DNA of 64,000 bases from Chimaeribacter californicus (GCF_002858675.1 NZ_PJZF01000001.1:496001-560000); one strand, 5' to 3'. Counted from the stretch's first letter, positions 1 through 10,166 are shown. Program-made: numbers and translations. Notes: generated by a model not told the origin, from the letters alone.

Positions 1-1350
1 CGCCATGCCCACGGCGAAGGTCGGCGCGCCGCCGGCGCGGGAGAGGATCGAGGTTTCGCCCACGTCACGCGCAATCTGCGTCAGCAGATCCGGCGTCACC
101 ACAAAGCCCCAGCCGTTGATCGCCTGCGAGGCGCTCTCCACTGTGGTGCCGATCAGCGCCGCCGGGGAGTTCATGGCGAAGTAGACGCCCGGGTCAATCA
201 CCGAGGCGCAGATCAGCGCCATGATCGCCACAAAGGATTCCATCAGCATCGCGCCATAGCCGATAACGCGGATATGGCTTTCGCGCTCAATCAGTTTCGG
301 CGTGGTGCCGCTGGAGACCAGCGCATGGAAGCCGGAAATAGAGCCGCAGGCGATGGTAATAAACAGGAACGGGAACAGGCTGCCGGCAAACACCGGGCCG
401 GAACCATCAATAAAGCGCGACACCGCCGGCATTTTCATCTCCGGCATGGCGAACACAATGCCCACCGCCAGCCCGACGATCACGCCGATTTTCAGGAAGG
501 TGGAGAGGTAATCACGCGGGGCCAGCAGCAGCCACACCGGCAGCACCGACGCCACAAAGCCATAAATCACCAGCACCCAGGTCAGCGCGGTGCCGGAGAG
601 GGTAAAGAACGGCCCCCAGTAGGGGTCTTGCGCCACGTTGCCGCCGTAGATAATCGCCAGCATCATCAGCACAAACCCGATAACCGAGACTTCCGCGATT
701 TTGCCGGGGCGGATAAAGCGCATATACACGCCCATCAGCAGCGCAATCGGGATGGTCGCGGCAATGGTAAACAGGCCCCAGGGGCTGTTGGCCAGCGCTT
801 TGACCACCACCAGCGCCAGCGCCGACAGGATGATGATCATTACCCCCAGCGCGCCGAGCATGGTCACCACCCCGGCGAACGCCCCCAGCTCCTGCTTCGC
901 CATTTCGCCCAGCGAGCGGCCGTCGCGGCGGGTCGAGATAAACAGGATCAGGAAATCCTGCACGGCACCGGCCAGCATCACGCCGATCAAAATCCACAGC
1001 GTGCCGGGCAGAAAGCCCATCTGCGCCGCCAGGATCGGCCCGACCAGCGGCCCGGCCCCGGCAATCGCCGCGAAGTGGTGGCCGAACAGCACCCACTTAT
1101 TGGTCGGCACATAGTCCAGCCCGTCGTTTCGGCGCTCCGCCGGGGTCATGCGGCGGTCATCCAGCTCAAACACCTTTGTCGCGATGAACCGGCTGTAAAA
1201 ACGGTAAGCGATGCTGTAACAGGCCACGGCGGCCACCACCAGCCACACGGCGTTGACCGCCTCGCCACGGCTCAGGGCCAGCATGGCAAAGGCCACCGCA
1301 CCGAGTAACGCCACCGCTAACCAGATAAGCCTGGTTTTGACGTTGTTCAT
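1..1350 (-). CDS. cstA: CstA-family pyruvate/peptide transporter (C-terminal part outside window)
   Basis: Polytopic inner-membrane transporter of the CstA/BtsT family, which takes up pyruvate or peptides during carbon limitation. The first 450 codons are present, read from an ATG at 1348-1350, and the frame runs off the window edge; family members have about 700 residues. The N-terminus contains the family landmarks YVPTNKWVLFGHHFAAIAGA and GPLVGPILAAQMG, followed by STRRDGRSLGE. That last segment fits CstA better than BtsT, which has SSRRNG there as I recall. Many hydrophobic segments follow. A GGAGC-type ribosome site lies just upstream. The choice between cstA and a paralogue rests on remembered similarity, so the symbol is provisional. 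Confidence 0.85.
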   Translation of the reverse strand, partial: MNNVKTRLIWLAVALLGAVAFAMLALSRGEAVNAVWLVVAAVACYSIAYRFYSRFIATKVFELDDRRMTPAERRNDGLDYVPTNKWVLFGHHFAAIAGAGPLVGPILAAQMGFLPGTLWILIGVMLAGAVQDFLILFISTRRDGRSLGEMAKQELGAFAGVVTMLGALGVMIIILSALALVVVKALANSPWGLFTIAATIPIALLMGVYMRFIRPGKIAEVSVIGFVLMMLAIIYGGNVAQDPYWGPFFTLSGTALTWVLVIYGFVASVLPVWLLLAPRDYLSTFLKIGVIVGLAVGIVFAMPEMKMPAVSRFIDGSGPVFAGSLFPFLFITIACGSISGFHALVSSGTTPKLIERESHIRVIGYGAMLMESFVAIMALICASVIDPGVYFAMNSPAALIGTTVESASQAINGWGFVVTPDLLTQIARDVGETSILSRAGGAPTFAVGMA

Positions 1351-1553
1351 GGAAACTGCTCCTTGTATCTGTAGGGGAGGAAGGGGGAAATGCGCGGCCG
1401 GGGGCAGGGCGCGGCGTGCCGTTAACCACCTGTAACCCCGGCTAAACTTTTGTAACCTGTTAACCATAGGGATTGTGGCGCGCTTGAGAAGCGGGGCTGC
1501 GAAGAAGTGTGAGGCGGGCAGGGTTTTAACCGGAGAAACAGGCCGGACGCAGG

Positions 1554-1582
1554 CAAAAAAATCCCGCACCGGAGTGCGGGAT
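1554..1582 (-). terminator. Rho-independent terminator of rnb
   Basis: Nine-base-pair stem ATCCCGCAC / GTGCGGGAT (1561-1569 with 1574-1582), four-base loop, followed on the minus strand by a run of T (A-run 1555-1561 on the plus strand). It sits about 30 bases after the rnb stop codon. Confidence 0.9.
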
Positions 1583-1610
1583 GAGCAGATCAATGCCGGG
1601 GATTAACCGG

Positions 1611-3548
1611 TCAGGCGGCCGGGCGGGCGATCACGTTGCGGTTTTCCATGCGCACTTCGGCGATTTCAACCTCGATCACGTCGCTCTGGCGGTAGGCGAC
1701 TTCACCTTTGATCTGCACGGTGCCGGTCTCCTGGCTGCACACCAGTTCGTCACGCACGGCGTGCAGGAACGGGGCCGGGATAAAGGCCACCGCGCCGTTG
1801 TCCAGCAGGCGCACGCGCAGGCCGCCGCGGGTGACGTCGATCACCTCGGCGCGGAAGCGCTCGCCGCTGCCGACTTTCGGCTGCAGGTAACGGGCGTAGA
1901 GCCAGTCACCCACATCGCGCTCCGCCATGCGGTTCAGGCGGCGGCGGTCGGCCAGCTGTTGCGTCATCTCGGCCTGCGGGCGCTCAGCACCCTGTTCCAG
2001 GATGATCGCTTTCAGCAGGCGGTGGTTCACCATGTCGCCGTACTTACGGATCGGCGACGTCCAGGTGGCGTACGCCTCCAGGCCGAGGCCGAAGTGCGGG
2101 CCGGGTTCGGTAGCGATCTCCGCGAAGGTCTGGAAGCGGCGGATGCGGCTGTCGAGGAACGGCGTCGGCTGGGCATCCAGCTCACGGCGCAGGGTGCAGA
2201 AGCCCGGCAGGGTCAGCAGTTCGGCGGCGTCCGCCTTGATGCCGTTGGCCTCGAGGATCGCCACCGCATTCTCCACCAGCAGCGGGTCGAAGCCGGTGTG
2301 GACGTTGTACACGCCGAAGCCGAGGCGGTCACGCAGCACGCGGGCGGCGCAGACGTTGGCGGCAATCATCGACTCTTCCACAATGCGGTTGGCGATGCGG
2401 CGGTGCTCCACCACGATCTCCAGCACATTGCCCTTGTCACCCAGCACAAAGCGGAAGTCCGGGCGGTCTTTGAACACCAGCGCGTGCTGTTCACGCCACT
2501 GGCTGCGCAGGTCACACACGCGCTTCAGCAGGCGGATTTGTTCAGCAATCGCGTCATTTTGCGGCTGCCAGCCGCCTTTCTCTTCCAGCCAGTCAGAGAC
2601 CTCGTCATACACCAGTTTGGCTTTCGACTCGATGTTGGCGGCAAAAAAACGGATGTCATCACCCAGGCTGCCGTCTTCACCCAGCGTCACGCGGCAGGCC
2701 AGCACCGGGCGCAGCACGTCCGGGCGCAGTGAGCAGGTGTCGTCAGACAGCTCGCGCGGCAGCATCGGGATGTTGAAGCCCGGCAGGTAGTTGGTGAAGG
2801 CGCGGATGCGCGCAGCGTTGTCGATGTCACTGCCTTCGCTGACGTAGGCGGTCGGGTCAGCAATCGCCACGGTGAGTTGCAGGCGGCCGTCGGCCAGCGT
2901 CTCAACATAGAGCGCATCGTCCATGTCTTCGGTGCTGGCGCTGTCGATGGTCACGAACGGCAGGGCGGTGAGGTCTTCACGCGGCGGCTGGGCGGCCAGC
3001 ATCTCAGTCGGGGCCTCGGCCTCCGGCGCTTCACGCTCAAGGTTATGGCGCGCCAGCGTCACCCACCAGGGGGCGAAATCGTCTTCACCAAAAGTAATGT
3101 AGGCGGTCAGGTCAGCGTAGAAGCTGCGGTCGCCTTTCAGCGGGTGGCGGCGCATCTCAGCAACGGCCCAGTCACCCTCTTTGAAGTCATGTTTTACATC
3201 GCGTGCCGGGCGGCACTGGATGGCGTCTTTCAGCAACGGATGATCCGGCACAATGGACAGGCGGTCATCTTTTTTCTGTACCCGGCCGACAAAGCGCGTC
3301 AGGAACGGCTCCACCAGCGTTTCCGGGTCAGCAACCTCACGCTCTTTTTCGGTATGGAGGGCAGCGATTACCCGGTCACCATGCATCACTTTCTTCATGT
3401 ACGGCGGCGGGATGAAGTAGCTTTTCTGGCCGTCCACTTCCAGGAAGCCAAAGCCTTTCTCAGTGCCTTTGACCACGCCTTCCGCGCGGGGAGTCTGAGA
3501 GTGGAGTTGCTGTTTTAGCTGTGCAAGCAGCGGGTTATCTTGAAACAT
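1611..3548 (-). CDS. rnb: exoribonuclease II (RNase II)
   Basis: Processive 3'-to-5' hydrolytic RNase that degrades unstructured mRNA tails and releases 5'-mononucleotides. The product is 645 residues (E. coli 644). The chosen ATG begins [17 protein letters not shown], the E. coli N-terminus; an in-frame ATG 30 bases upstream would add a non-homologous leader. Order: N-terminal cold-shock (OB) domains, the RNB catalytic domain with the acidic motif [10 protein letters not shown] that holds Mg2+, and a C-terminal S1 domain ending near residue 640. It is a single gene with its own terminator downstream (1554-1582). The upstream neighbour ydeP lies on the same strand 145 bases away, so independent transcription is likely. 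Confidence 0.97.
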   Translation of the reverse strand: MFQDNPLLAQLKQQLHSQTPRAEGVVKGTEKGFGFLEVDGQKSYFIPPPYMKKVMHGDRVIAALHTEKEREVADPETLVEPFLTRFVGRVQKKDDRLSIVPDHPLLKDAIQCRPARDVKHDFKEGDWAVAEMRRHPLKGDRSFYADLTAYITFGEDDFAPWWVTLARHNLEREAPEAEAPTEMLAAQPPREDLTALPFVTIDSASTEDMDDALYVETLADGRLQLTVAIADPTAYVSEGSDIDNAARIRAFTNYLPGFNIPMLPRELSDDTCSLRPDVLRPVLACRVTLGEDGSLGDDIRFFAANIESKAKLVYDEVSDWLEEKGGWQPQNDAIAEQIRLLKRVCDLRSQWREQHALVFKDRPDFRFVLGDKGNVLEIVVEHRRIANRIVEESMIAANVCAARVLRDRLGFGVYNVHTGFDPLLVENAVAILEANGIKADAAELLTLPGFCTLRRELDAQPTPFLDSRIRRFQTFAEIATEPGPHFGLGLEAYATWTSPIRKYGDMVNHRLLKAIILEQGAERPQAEMTQQLADRRRLNRMAERDVGDWLYARYLQPKVGSGERFRAEVIDVTRGGLRVRLLDNGAVAFIPAPFLHAVRDELVCSQETGTVQIKGEVAYRQSDVIEVEIAEVRMENRNVIARPAA

Positions 3549-3692
3549 AGCGTCCCGGGCGTGGGTTAAGGGTGGCATAAATCGCGGCTGACAGTTTTAC
3601 GCGAATCAGCCGCGACGGGCAAGCGCTTTAGCCGCAATCCCCTGCGAATAAAGCGCCTTTGGCAAGGCCCGGCCACCGGCCGGGAAACCGCA

Positions 3693-5999
3693 TCAGGCGA
3701 TGCGGCGGAGGTCACGTTGTTCGCTGCGGCGAATCACCACCGGCACCGATTTGGAGGTCGGGGTATGGGTGCCGTCACCGAAGCTGGACATCGGCACCAG
3801 CGGGTTGGTTTCCGGGTAGTAGGCCGCCAGGTTACCGCGCGGAATGTCATAGCTCACCAGCTTGAAGCCGGTGACCACACGTTCCACGCCGTCATGCCAG
3901 ATTGTCTCGATGTCAACCAGCTCACCCTCTTTCAGATCCAGCGCCGCCATATCCTGCGGGTGGATGAACAGCACTTCACGCTGGCCGTACACGCCGCGGT
4001 AGCGGTCATCCAGGCCGTAGATGGTGGTGTTGTACTGGTCGTGTGAACGCAGGGATTGCAGGGTAAACGGCGCTTTTTCACCGTCCGGCATCGGGATCAC
4101 GGCTTCCGGCAGCGGGGCGTTGCTGAAGTGGGCCTTGTTGCCCGGCGTATTGAAGCGCAGCTCTGCCGCTGCGTTGCCGAGGTAGAAGCCGCCTTTGATG
4201 TCACAACGGGCATTGAAATCCTGGAAGCCGGGGATGGTGGCTTCAATGTGGTTGCGGATCAGGTTGTAGTCCGCTGCCAGCGCCATCCAGTCCAGGTACT
4301 GGGTGCCGAGCACCGCATCCGCGATGCCGCAGACAATCGCGGTTTCGGAACGCTGCATGTCGGAGATCGGTTTGCCCACGCCTTCAGAGGCGTGCACCAT
4401 GCTGAAGGAGTCTTCCACGGTGATGAACTGCGAACCGGTGGCCTGCATGTCCAGCTCGGTACGGCCCAGGGTCGGCAGGATCAGCGCATCTTTGCCCGGC
4501 AGCAGGTGGCTGCGGTTGAGTTTGGTGCTGATCTGCACGCTCAGGTCACAGGCCTGCAACGCGGCTGCGGTGCGGTCGGTGTCCGGCGCGGCCGCCGCCA
4601 GGTTGCCGCCCAGCGCGATCAGCACTTTCACTTCGCCGCGCAGCATCGCTTCCAGCGCTTCCACGGTGTTGTGCCCTTTTTCACGCGGCGGGGTGAAGTT
4701 GAAATGCGCCGCCAGGCTGTCCATCAGCGCGGCCGGGGCTTTTTCGTCGATGCCCATGGTGCGGTTGCCCTGCACGTTACTGTGGCCGCGCACCGGGCAG
4801 AGGCCGGCACCCGGTTTACCGAGCTGGCCGAACAGCAGTTGCAGGTTCACCACTTCACGGATGGTCGGCACCGAATGCTTGTGCTGGGTCAGGCCCATCG
4901 CCCAGGTGCAGATCACGCGCTCTGCACCTTCATAAATGGTGGCGGCTTCACGCAGTTCCTGCTCGCTCAGGCCGGACTGGCTGACGATGTGATCCCAGGA
5001 GGTGGCATCCACCGCGTCGAAATAGGCTTCCACGCCTTCGCAGTTCTGGTCGAGGAACGCCTGATCGAACAGGCCCGGCTCACCGGCCGCCAGTTTCAGG
5101 CGGTGGCGCTCCAGCAGCACTTTCACCATCCCGCGCACGGCGGCCATGTCACCACCGAGGTTCGGCTGGTAATAGGCGGAGCTGATGCGGCCGGCTTTGG
5201 TGGTGATCACTTCCAGCGGTTTCTGCGGGTCAGCGAAACGCTCCAGGCCACGTTCACGCAGGGTGTTGAAGCTCACCACGCGCGCGCCGCGGTCAGCGGC
5301 ATGGCGCAGGCTGTGCAGCATACGCGGGTGGTTGGTGCCGGGGTTCTGGCCGAAGACGAAAATCGCGTCCGCTTTTTCGAAATCATCCAGGCGGATGGTG
5401 CCCTTGCCGACGCCGATGCTCTGTTTCAGCGCCACACCGCTCGCCTCGTGGCACATGTTGGAGCAGTCCGGGAAGTTGTTGGTGCCGAGCATGCGGCCGA
5501 ACACCTGATAAAGGTAAGAGGCTTCGTTACTGGCGCGGCCGGAGGTGTAGAGCTCGATCTGGTTCGGGTTGTCCATCGCCTTGATGTGCTCGGCAATCAG
5601 CGCGAAGGCGGCTTCCCAGCTTACCGGGCGGTAGCGGTCGGTGGCGCGGTCATAGCGCATCGGGTGGGTGATGCGGCCCTGGTACTCCAGGAAATAGTCG
5701 CTCTGCTCACGCAGGGTAGAGACGCTGTGTTTGGCGAAGAACTCCGGCTCCACCGCTTTGCGGGTCGCTTCCCAGGTCACGGCTTTCGCGCCGTTCTCAC
5801 AGAAGCTGAAGGTGCTGTGGTTGTCGTCACCCCAGGCACAGCCGGGGCAGTCAAACCCGCGGCCTTTGTTCACGCGCATCAGGTTGCGCAGGTTAGACAG
5901 CACTTTTTTGCTGTCGAAGACATAACGGGTAGTGGACTCAAGCGCGCCCCAGCCGCCCGCAGCGCCGGTGTACGGTTTAATAGCAGGTTTGAATTTCAT
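3693..5999 (-). CDS. YdeP-type FdhF-family molybdopterin oxidoreductase
   Basis: 768-residue molybdopterin (bis-MGD) oxidoreductase of the family that includes E. coli YdeP (about 759 residues), implicated in acid resistance; its substrate is not established. Visible features are the N-terminal GFDCPGCAW segment, the cofactor-binding stretches FYTSGR-like (LYTSGRASNEA), NNFPDCSNMCHE, GQNPGTNHPRM and NRSHLL, and a C-terminal dinucleotide-binding segment LRSHDQYNTTIYGLDDRYRG. No twin-arginine signal is present, so it should be cytoplasmic. It is divergent from dacD with a 347-base spacer. The start has only a weak ribosome site. Family assignment is firm; orthology to ydeP itself is likely but unproven. 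Confidence 0.9.
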   Translation of the reverse strand: MKFKPAIKPYTGAAGGWGALESTTRYVFDSKKVLSNLRNLMRVNKGRGFDCPGCAWGDDNHSTFSFCENGAKAVTWEATRKAVEPEFFAKHSVSTLREQSDYFLEYQGRITHPMRYDRATDRYRPVSWEAAFALIAEHIKAMDNPNQIELYTSGRASNEASYLYQVFGRMLGTNNFPDCSNMCHEASGVALKQSIGVGKGTIRLDDFEKADAIFVFGQNPGTNHPRMLHSLRHAADRGARVVSFNTLRERGLERFADPQKPLEVITTKAGRISSAYYQPNLGGDMAAVRGMVKVLLERHRLKLAAGEPGLFDQAFLDQNCEGVEAYFDAVDATSWDHIVSQSGLSEQELREAATIYEGAERVICTWAMGLTQHKHSVPTIREVVNLQLLFGQLGKPGAGLCPVRGHSNVQGNRTMGIDEKAPAALMDSLAAHFNFTPPREKGHNTVEALEAMLRGEVKVLIALGGNLAAAAPDTDRTAAALQACDLSVQISTKLNRSHLLPGKDALILPTLGRTELDMQATGSQFITVEDSFSMVHASEGVGKPISDMQRSETAIVCGIADAVLGTQYLDWMALAADYNLIRNHIEATIPGFQDFNARCDIKGGFYLGNAAAELRFNTPGNKAHFSNAPLPEAVIPMPDGEKAPFTLQSLRSHDQYNTTIYGLDDRYRGVYGQREVLFIHPQDMAALDLKEGELVDIETIWHDGVERVVTGFKLVSYDIPRGNLAAYYPETNPLVPMSSFGDGTHTPTSKSVPVVIRRSEQRDLRRIA

Positions 6000-6346
6000 T
6001 CGATGTGTTGTCGCAGGTGTAGTTGTTTCAGAAACGTAAACACTTTTTTAAGCGTTTGCATAATTTATGTCGCAATTCTAGGGAGTGAAGGGGGGAGCGT
6101 CTAATCGAATGGCGCAATCGCCTGATAGAGGATGCTTATCGCACCGGAACAGATTGCGCAACAAAAAGCCCGCCGGCGCAGGCTGTTGTTTTTGTGACCG
6201 ACTTGTAACAGCGCCGTTTCATTATGCAATCTTTGGCAAAGGTCTTAGGGTTTCACCTGCTGCGGAATTCATGCACTCTACCCGCCGGATTTTCATCGGT
6301 TTTTTGGCGCGGGCCGGGGTTGCCTGCGCGGTAAGAGGATAAGTGT
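6000..6346. other. divergent intergenic region ydeP / dacD
   Basis: 347 bases carrying the promoters of two divergent genes. It is AT-rich near 6035-6085, as expected for a promoter, and contains an imperfect hairpin around 6160-6195. I see no credible gene in it and no operator I can name. Confidence 0.5.
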
Positions 6347-7540
6347 GTGAAGCGTAGTGTATTGAGTATGTTATGTGGCGTATTGATGATGACCGCCGGG
6401 CAGAGCATGGCGGCCGATGCGCCGACGGCGGCCGGCGTCGCGCCGGTGGCGTTCCCGGTGGTGGCCCCGGGCATTGATGCCGCCTCCTTTGTGCTGATGG
6501 ACTACGCCACCGGCGACATCCTGGCGCAGGGCAACCAGGACGAACGCCGCAACCCGGCCAGCCTCACCAAGCTGATGACCGGCTATGTGGTGGATCGCGC
6601 GCTGGATCAGCACAAAATCACCCTGGATGACGTGGTCACCGTGGGCAAAGATGCGTGGGCCGCGGGCAACCCGGTGTTTGCCGGCTCCTCCCTGATGTTC
6701 CTCAAGCCCGGCGACCGCGTCACCGTGCGTGACCTGAGCCGCGGCATCATCATCGACTCCGGCAATGACGCCTGCGTGGCCATGGCGGATTACGTGGCGG
6801 GCAGCCAGCCGGCGTTTGTGGATCTGATGAACCAGTACGTCACCCGGCTCGGCCTGAACGATACCCACTTCCAGACCGTACACGGGCTGGATGCGCCGGG
6901 GCAATACACCACCGCGCATGACCTGGCGGTGCTCTCGCGCGCCATCATCCACGGCGAGCCGGAGGAGTACCGGATGTATGGCGAGAAGACGCTGACGTAT
7001 AACAACATCACCCAGAACAACCGCAACGGCCTGCTGTGGGACAAAAACCTCAACGTGGACGGCCTGAAAACCGGCCATACCGAAAGCGCCGGGTTCAACA
7101 TTATCGCCTCGGCGACCGAAGGCCAGCGCCGCCTGATCGCCGTGGTGATGGGCGGCAAAAGCCCGAAAGGGCGTGAGGAGCAGGCGCGCAAACTGCTGAC
7201 CTGGGGCTTCCGCGAGTTCTCCACTTTGCCGGTGTTCAAGGCCGGGCAGAACATCGCCAGCGAGCCGGTCTGGTACGGTGACACCGACAAAGTGAAACTG
7301 GGCAGCGCCGACGCGGTGTTCCTCAGCGTCCCGGCCGGTGACAGCGACAAGATCAAAGCGCAATACGTGCTGAACAGCCCGCAGCTGGACGCGCCGCTGC
7401 AAAAAGGGCAGGCGGTGGGCAAGATCAACATCGTCGATCAGGGCAAAGTGCTCAAATCGATCCCGCTGGTGGTGCTGGAGCCGGTGAAACAGGGCAGCCT
7501 GTTCAGCCGCGCGGTGGACTACGTCAAACTGAAGATCTAG
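6347..7540 (+). CDS. dacD: D-alanyl-D-alanine carboxypeptidase, PBP6b type
   Basis: Low-molecular-mass penicillin-binding protein that removes the terminal D-Ala from peptidoglycan pentapeptides in the periplasm. The 397 residues contain a signal peptide (cleavage near residue 22, after SMAA), the S11-type triad SLTK (Ser72, Lys75), SGN (138-140) and KTG (241-243), then a C-terminal beta domain and amphipathic anchor. Long identical stretches with E. coli DacD (RRNPASLTKLMTGYVVDRA, SLMFLK, GLDAPGQ) favour dacD over dacA or dacC. Translation starts at GTG, preceded by AAGAGGA. A terminator follows directly. Confidence 0.93.
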   Translation: MKRSVLSMLCGVLMMTAGQSMAADAPTAAGVAPVAFPVVAPGIDAASFVLMDYATGDILAQGNQDERRNPASLTKLMTGYVVDRALDQHKITLDDVVTVGKDAWAAGNPVFAGSSLMFLKPGDRVTVRDLSRGIIIDSGNDACVAMADYVAGSQPAFVDLMNQYVTRLGLNDTHFQTVHGLDAPGQYTTAHDLAVLSRAIIHGEPEEYRMYGEKTLTYNNITQNNRNGLLWDKNLNVDGLKTGHTESAGFNIIASATEGQRRLIAVVMGGKSPKGREEQARKLLTWGFREFSTLPVFKAGQNIASEPVWYGDTDKVKLGSADAVFLSVPAGDSDKIKAQYVLNSPQLDAPLQKGQAVGKINIVDQGKVLKSIPLVVLEPVKQGSLFSRAVDYVKLKI

Positions 7541-7557
7541 TACGCCAGACAAAGACG

Positions 7558-7582
7558 AGCCGGCCACCGTGCCGGCTTTTTT
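7558..7582 (+). terminator. terminator of dacD
   Basis: Stem AGCCGGC / GCCGGCT (7558-7564 with 7571-7577), six-base loop, then six T (7577-7582), 18 bases after the dacD stop. Confidence 0.9.
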
Positions 7583-7671
7583 CTCCCTGCCGTTCCGGTT
7601 TTGGCAGCTAAAATAGAGTAATACACCCGGGTGCCGTTCTCACGGCCCCCCTAAGCCTGAGGAGGCGCGGT

Positions 7672-8247
7672 ATGAATCAAGGGCCATTGAATGAAGAAGA
7701 GCTTGAGTGGCTGGACGAGGTGCTGCTCAAATACGGCAATGAGGACTCGGTGCTGGATGTCTCGGAGCTGGATGGCCTGCTGACGGCGATTCTCTCCGGG
7801 CCAACGGTGATTGAGCCCGCGCAGTGGCTGACGGCGCTGTGGGGCGGCGAAGCGCACGTCCCGCACTGGTCATCGGAGCAGGAGATGACCCGCTTTATGG
7901 ATCTCACCTTCCAGCATATGAACGACATCGATCAGCGGCTCAATGAGGCGCCTGACCAGTTTGACCCGATGTTCGGCTACCTCGAGGAAGGGGAAGAGGA
8001 GCACACCATTGTGGAAGAGTGGTGCTTCGGGTATTTGCGCGGCATGGCGCTGGGCGACTGGCCGCCGCTGCCGGCAGATCTGGAACCGGCGCTGGGGGCG
8101 ATCACCCTGCACGGGCAGGAGGAGAACGCGCCGCTGCTGGCACAGATGACGCCGGAGGAATACGCCGAAAGCCAGGAGGCGATCCAGCCTGCCGCCCTGC
8201 AACTGCACGCTTACTGGCGCGAACAGCACGCCCTCCAGCTGCACTAG
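7672..8247 (+). CDS. UPF0149 (YecA/YgfB-type) protein
   Basis: 191-residue acidic cytoplasmic protein of the UPF0149 family, recognisable by the DVSELDGLLTAILSGP segment and the later EEWCFGYLRGMALGDWPPL segment. Function unknown. E. coli YecA is longer and ends in a cysteine-rich SEC-C metal-binding tail; that tail is absent here, so the protein is either a shorter relative or has lost the tail. The start ATG has a strong GAGGAGG site. It is a single gene between two terminators. Confidence 0.85.
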   Translation: MNQGPLNEEELEWLDEVLLKYGNEDSVLDVSELDGLLTAILSGPTVIEPAQWLTALWGGEAHVPHWSSEQEMTRFMDLTFQHMNDIDQRLNEAPDQFDPMFGYLEEGEEEHTIVEEWCFGYLRGMALGDWPPLPADLEPALGAITLHGQEENAPLLAQMTPEEYAESQEAIQPAALQLHAYWREQHALQLH

Positions 8248-8273
8248 GCGCGCCGTCCACCCGGCACGCCATC

Positions 8274-8299
8274 ACGCCGCCTTCTCAGGCGGCGTTTTT
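8274..8299 (+). terminator. terminator of the UPF0149 gene
   Basis: Stem ACGCCGCC / GGCGGCGT (8274-8281 with 8288-8295) then five T. The last T residues overlap the stop codon of the convergent LysR gene. Confidence 0.9.
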
Positions 8300-9203
8300 A
8301 CGCCTGCCGTTCGCGCAGCCAGGCCTGGGCGGCATCGAAGAAGTGCTGGGCGAGCGGGGTGGCGCGGCCGGTTTCGGCCACCACCAGCGCGGCGTGGCGG
8401 CTCATCGGCGCAATCGCCAGCGGGCGGTAGCGCAGGGCGGGGGTCATGGCGTCAATCAGGTGGCCGTGCGGCACCAGCCCACAACCCAGCCCGACATACA
8501 CCCCCTGCATCAGCTGGAAAATCGAGCTGCTGTCAAGGATCGGCCGCAGCACCAGCCCGGCCAGGCTGAACTGGTTATCCAGGTAGCGGCGGAAGTAGCG
8601 GCTGGAATCAGAGAGGCAGAGCGGCAGCGCGGCCGCCTCCGCCAGCGCCAGCGGCGTGTCACCGTTCAGGTGCGGGAAATGGTCGGGGTGGTAGAGCACA
8701 TCCACGCCGCTGTCCTCCAGCGGCTGCATCTGGAAACGCAGTTCGTTCAGCGTGGTCATTTCAAAGAACCCGATGCCCACATCCACCGCGTGGCTGTTCA
8801 GCGCATCCAGCAGCTGATCGGCGCTCAGCTCGGCCACCCGGTAGTCGAGCCGCGGGTTATCCGCCTGCACGCCCTTCAGCATCTCCGCCAGCGACAGGCT
8901 GCATTGCGGCATCACGCCGATGCGCAGCGTGCCGGTCAGCCCGTGCTTCAGGGAGTCCACTTCCAGCTTCAGCCCCTGATACACCGCGACAATCTCACGC
9001 GCCCAGTTCAGCACCCGCTGCCCCTCAGCGGTGAAGCCCTCGAAGTTATTGCCCCGGTTGATCAGGTTCAGCCCCAGCTCTTTCTCCAGGTTTTTTAAGC
9101 GCATGGAGAGCGTCGGCTGGCTGACGAAACTGGCCTCGGCGGCGCGGCCGAAGTGGCGCTCCCGCTCCAGGTTGCAGAGGTAGATAAGTTGTTTAATGTC
9201 CAT
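8298..9203 (-). CDS. LysR-family transcriptional regulator
   Basis: 301 residues: winged helix-turn-helix at about 1-60 (FGRAAEASFVSQPTLSMRLKNLE is the recognition region), linker helix, then a periplasmic-binding-protein-like effector domain. Target and inducer are unknown. It lies on the same strand as, and 116 bases downstream of, the sulfoquinovose regulator csqR. It could be read from that transcript or act on its own, and nothing in the sequence ties it to SQ catabolism. Its ATG has no clear Shine-Dalgarno sequence. Confidence 0.92.
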   Translation of the reverse strand: MDIKQLIYLCNLERERHFGRAAEASFVSQPTLSMRLKNLEKELGLNLINRGNNFEGFTAEGQRVLNWAREIVAVYQGLKLEVDSLKHGLTGTLRIGVMPQCSLSLAEMLKGVQADNPRLDYRVAELSADQLLDALNSHAVDVGIGFFEMTTLNELRFQMQPLEDSGVDVLYHPDHFPHLNGDTPLALAEAAALPLCLSDSSRYFRRYLDNQFSLAGLVLRPILDSSSIFQLMQGVYVGLGCGLVPHGHLIDAMTPALRYRPLAIAPMSRHAALVVAETGRATPLAQHFFDAAQAWLRERQA

Positions 9204-9319
9204 AAATAGGGCAGGTGATCCGCTCGGCGATGTGATGGCGGCCAGTATACCACCCCGGCGGCCGGGTAATCCGCTGTGAAACGGCCGCCGGGGCCGCCCA
9301 TTCAGCGGATTGACAACGA

Positions 9320-10123
9320 TCAGGGCACGGCGTCACCGGCGGCAGTGACCGGTGCCAGGTGTACCTCTACCGCGGCGGCAGCCAGCCGGGCGGCCAGCGG
9401 CGGCGGCGGGGCGGTGTCGGTAAACAGCGCGCTGATCTCACTGACCTGTGCCAGCTCCACGGCCGCCGAGGCGCGGAACTTGGTGTGGTCCGCCGCCACC
9501 AGCACATTGCGGCTGTGGGCCATCATCGCCCGCGCCATCGCCGCTTCGTTGACGTCAAACTCCAGCAGCGTGCCGTCCGCTTCCAGCGCGCCGGTGCTGG
9601 TGAGGGTGTAATCCGCGCGGAAACCGGAGACAAACTGGATGGCGCTCGGCCCGATAATGCCGCCGTTGTGGGCGCGCAGCGTGCCGCCCGGCACCAGCAC
9701 CTCAAAATCTTTCTGCTTATAGAGGATCTGCGCCACCCGCAGGCTGTTGGTGATGATGCGCAACTGGCTGTGGGAGAGCAGCGCCCGGGCGATATGCTCA
9801 ACGGTGGTGCCGATGGTCATAAACAGCGTGCAGCGGTCAGGCAACTGCCGGGCCAACGCCTCAGCAATCGCCCGTTTTTCATCGTTGCAGGCCAGTTCGC
9901 GCTGTTCGAAGGCGGTATTTACCAGGCTGGAGGCGCGCCCCGCGCCGCCGTGGTGGCGGGTAATAAACCCCTCCTGGCTCAGCTTGCGGATATCGCGGCG
10001 CACCGTCTGGGTCGATACCGCCAGCAACTGCGCCAGCGCCTCAATGCTCATGTAGCCCCGCTCCGCGATCAGCGCGATCAGCTGGTCATGCCGGGGGTTG
10101 CCCGTCAGATCCGTCAAACTCAT
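9320..10123 (-). CDS. csqR: DeoR-family repressor of sulfoquinovose catabolism (YihW)
   Basis: 267-residue DeoR-family regulator. The start MSLTDLTGNPRHDQL and the segments RRDIRKLSQEG, ITRHHGGAGRASS and NTAFEQRE are almost those of E. coli YihW/CsqR, which represses the yih operon until SQ or its metabolites bind. The N-terminal winged HTH is at about 10-60; the rest is the sugar-phosphate-sensing DeoRC domain with IGTTVEH and VPGGTLR motifs. It lies 43 bases downstream of yihV on the same strand, so the two probably form a unit divergent from yihU and the rest of the locus. The strong GGAG site supports the start. Confidence 0.94.
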   Translation of the reverse strand: MSLTDLTGNPRHDQLIALIAERGYMSIEALAQLLAVSTQTVRRDIRKLSQEGFITRHHGGAGRASSLVNTAFEQRELACNDEKRAIAEALARQLPDRCTLFMTIGTTVEHIARALLSHSQLRIITNSLRVAQILYKQKDFEVLVPGGTLRAHNGGIIGPSAIQFVSGFRADYTLTSTGALEADGTLLEFDVNEAAMARAMMAHSRNVLVAADHTKFRASAAVELAQVSEISALFTDTAPPPPLAARLAAAAVEVHLAPVTAAGDAVP

Positions 10124-10166
10124 GGCTGCTCCTTATCCTTATCTCCGTGTCCGGTTGCGGGCCAGT

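Noticed and set aside
274-1308. Long plus-strand reading frame over the cstA region
   Set aside because: It is antisense to the clear CstA coding frame, is His/Arg/Gln-rich as expected for the reverse frame of a GC-rich gene, and has no family similarity.
4056-6104. 682-codon plus-strand frame opposite ydeP
   Set aside because: Antisense shadow of the molybdopterin oxidoreductase; composition (Gly/His/Val-rich, no recognisable motif) is typical of reverse frames at high GC.
6085-6342. 85-codon plus-strand frame upstream of dacD
   Set aside because: No ribosome site of note, no similarity, and it fills the divergent promoter region of ydeP and dacD.
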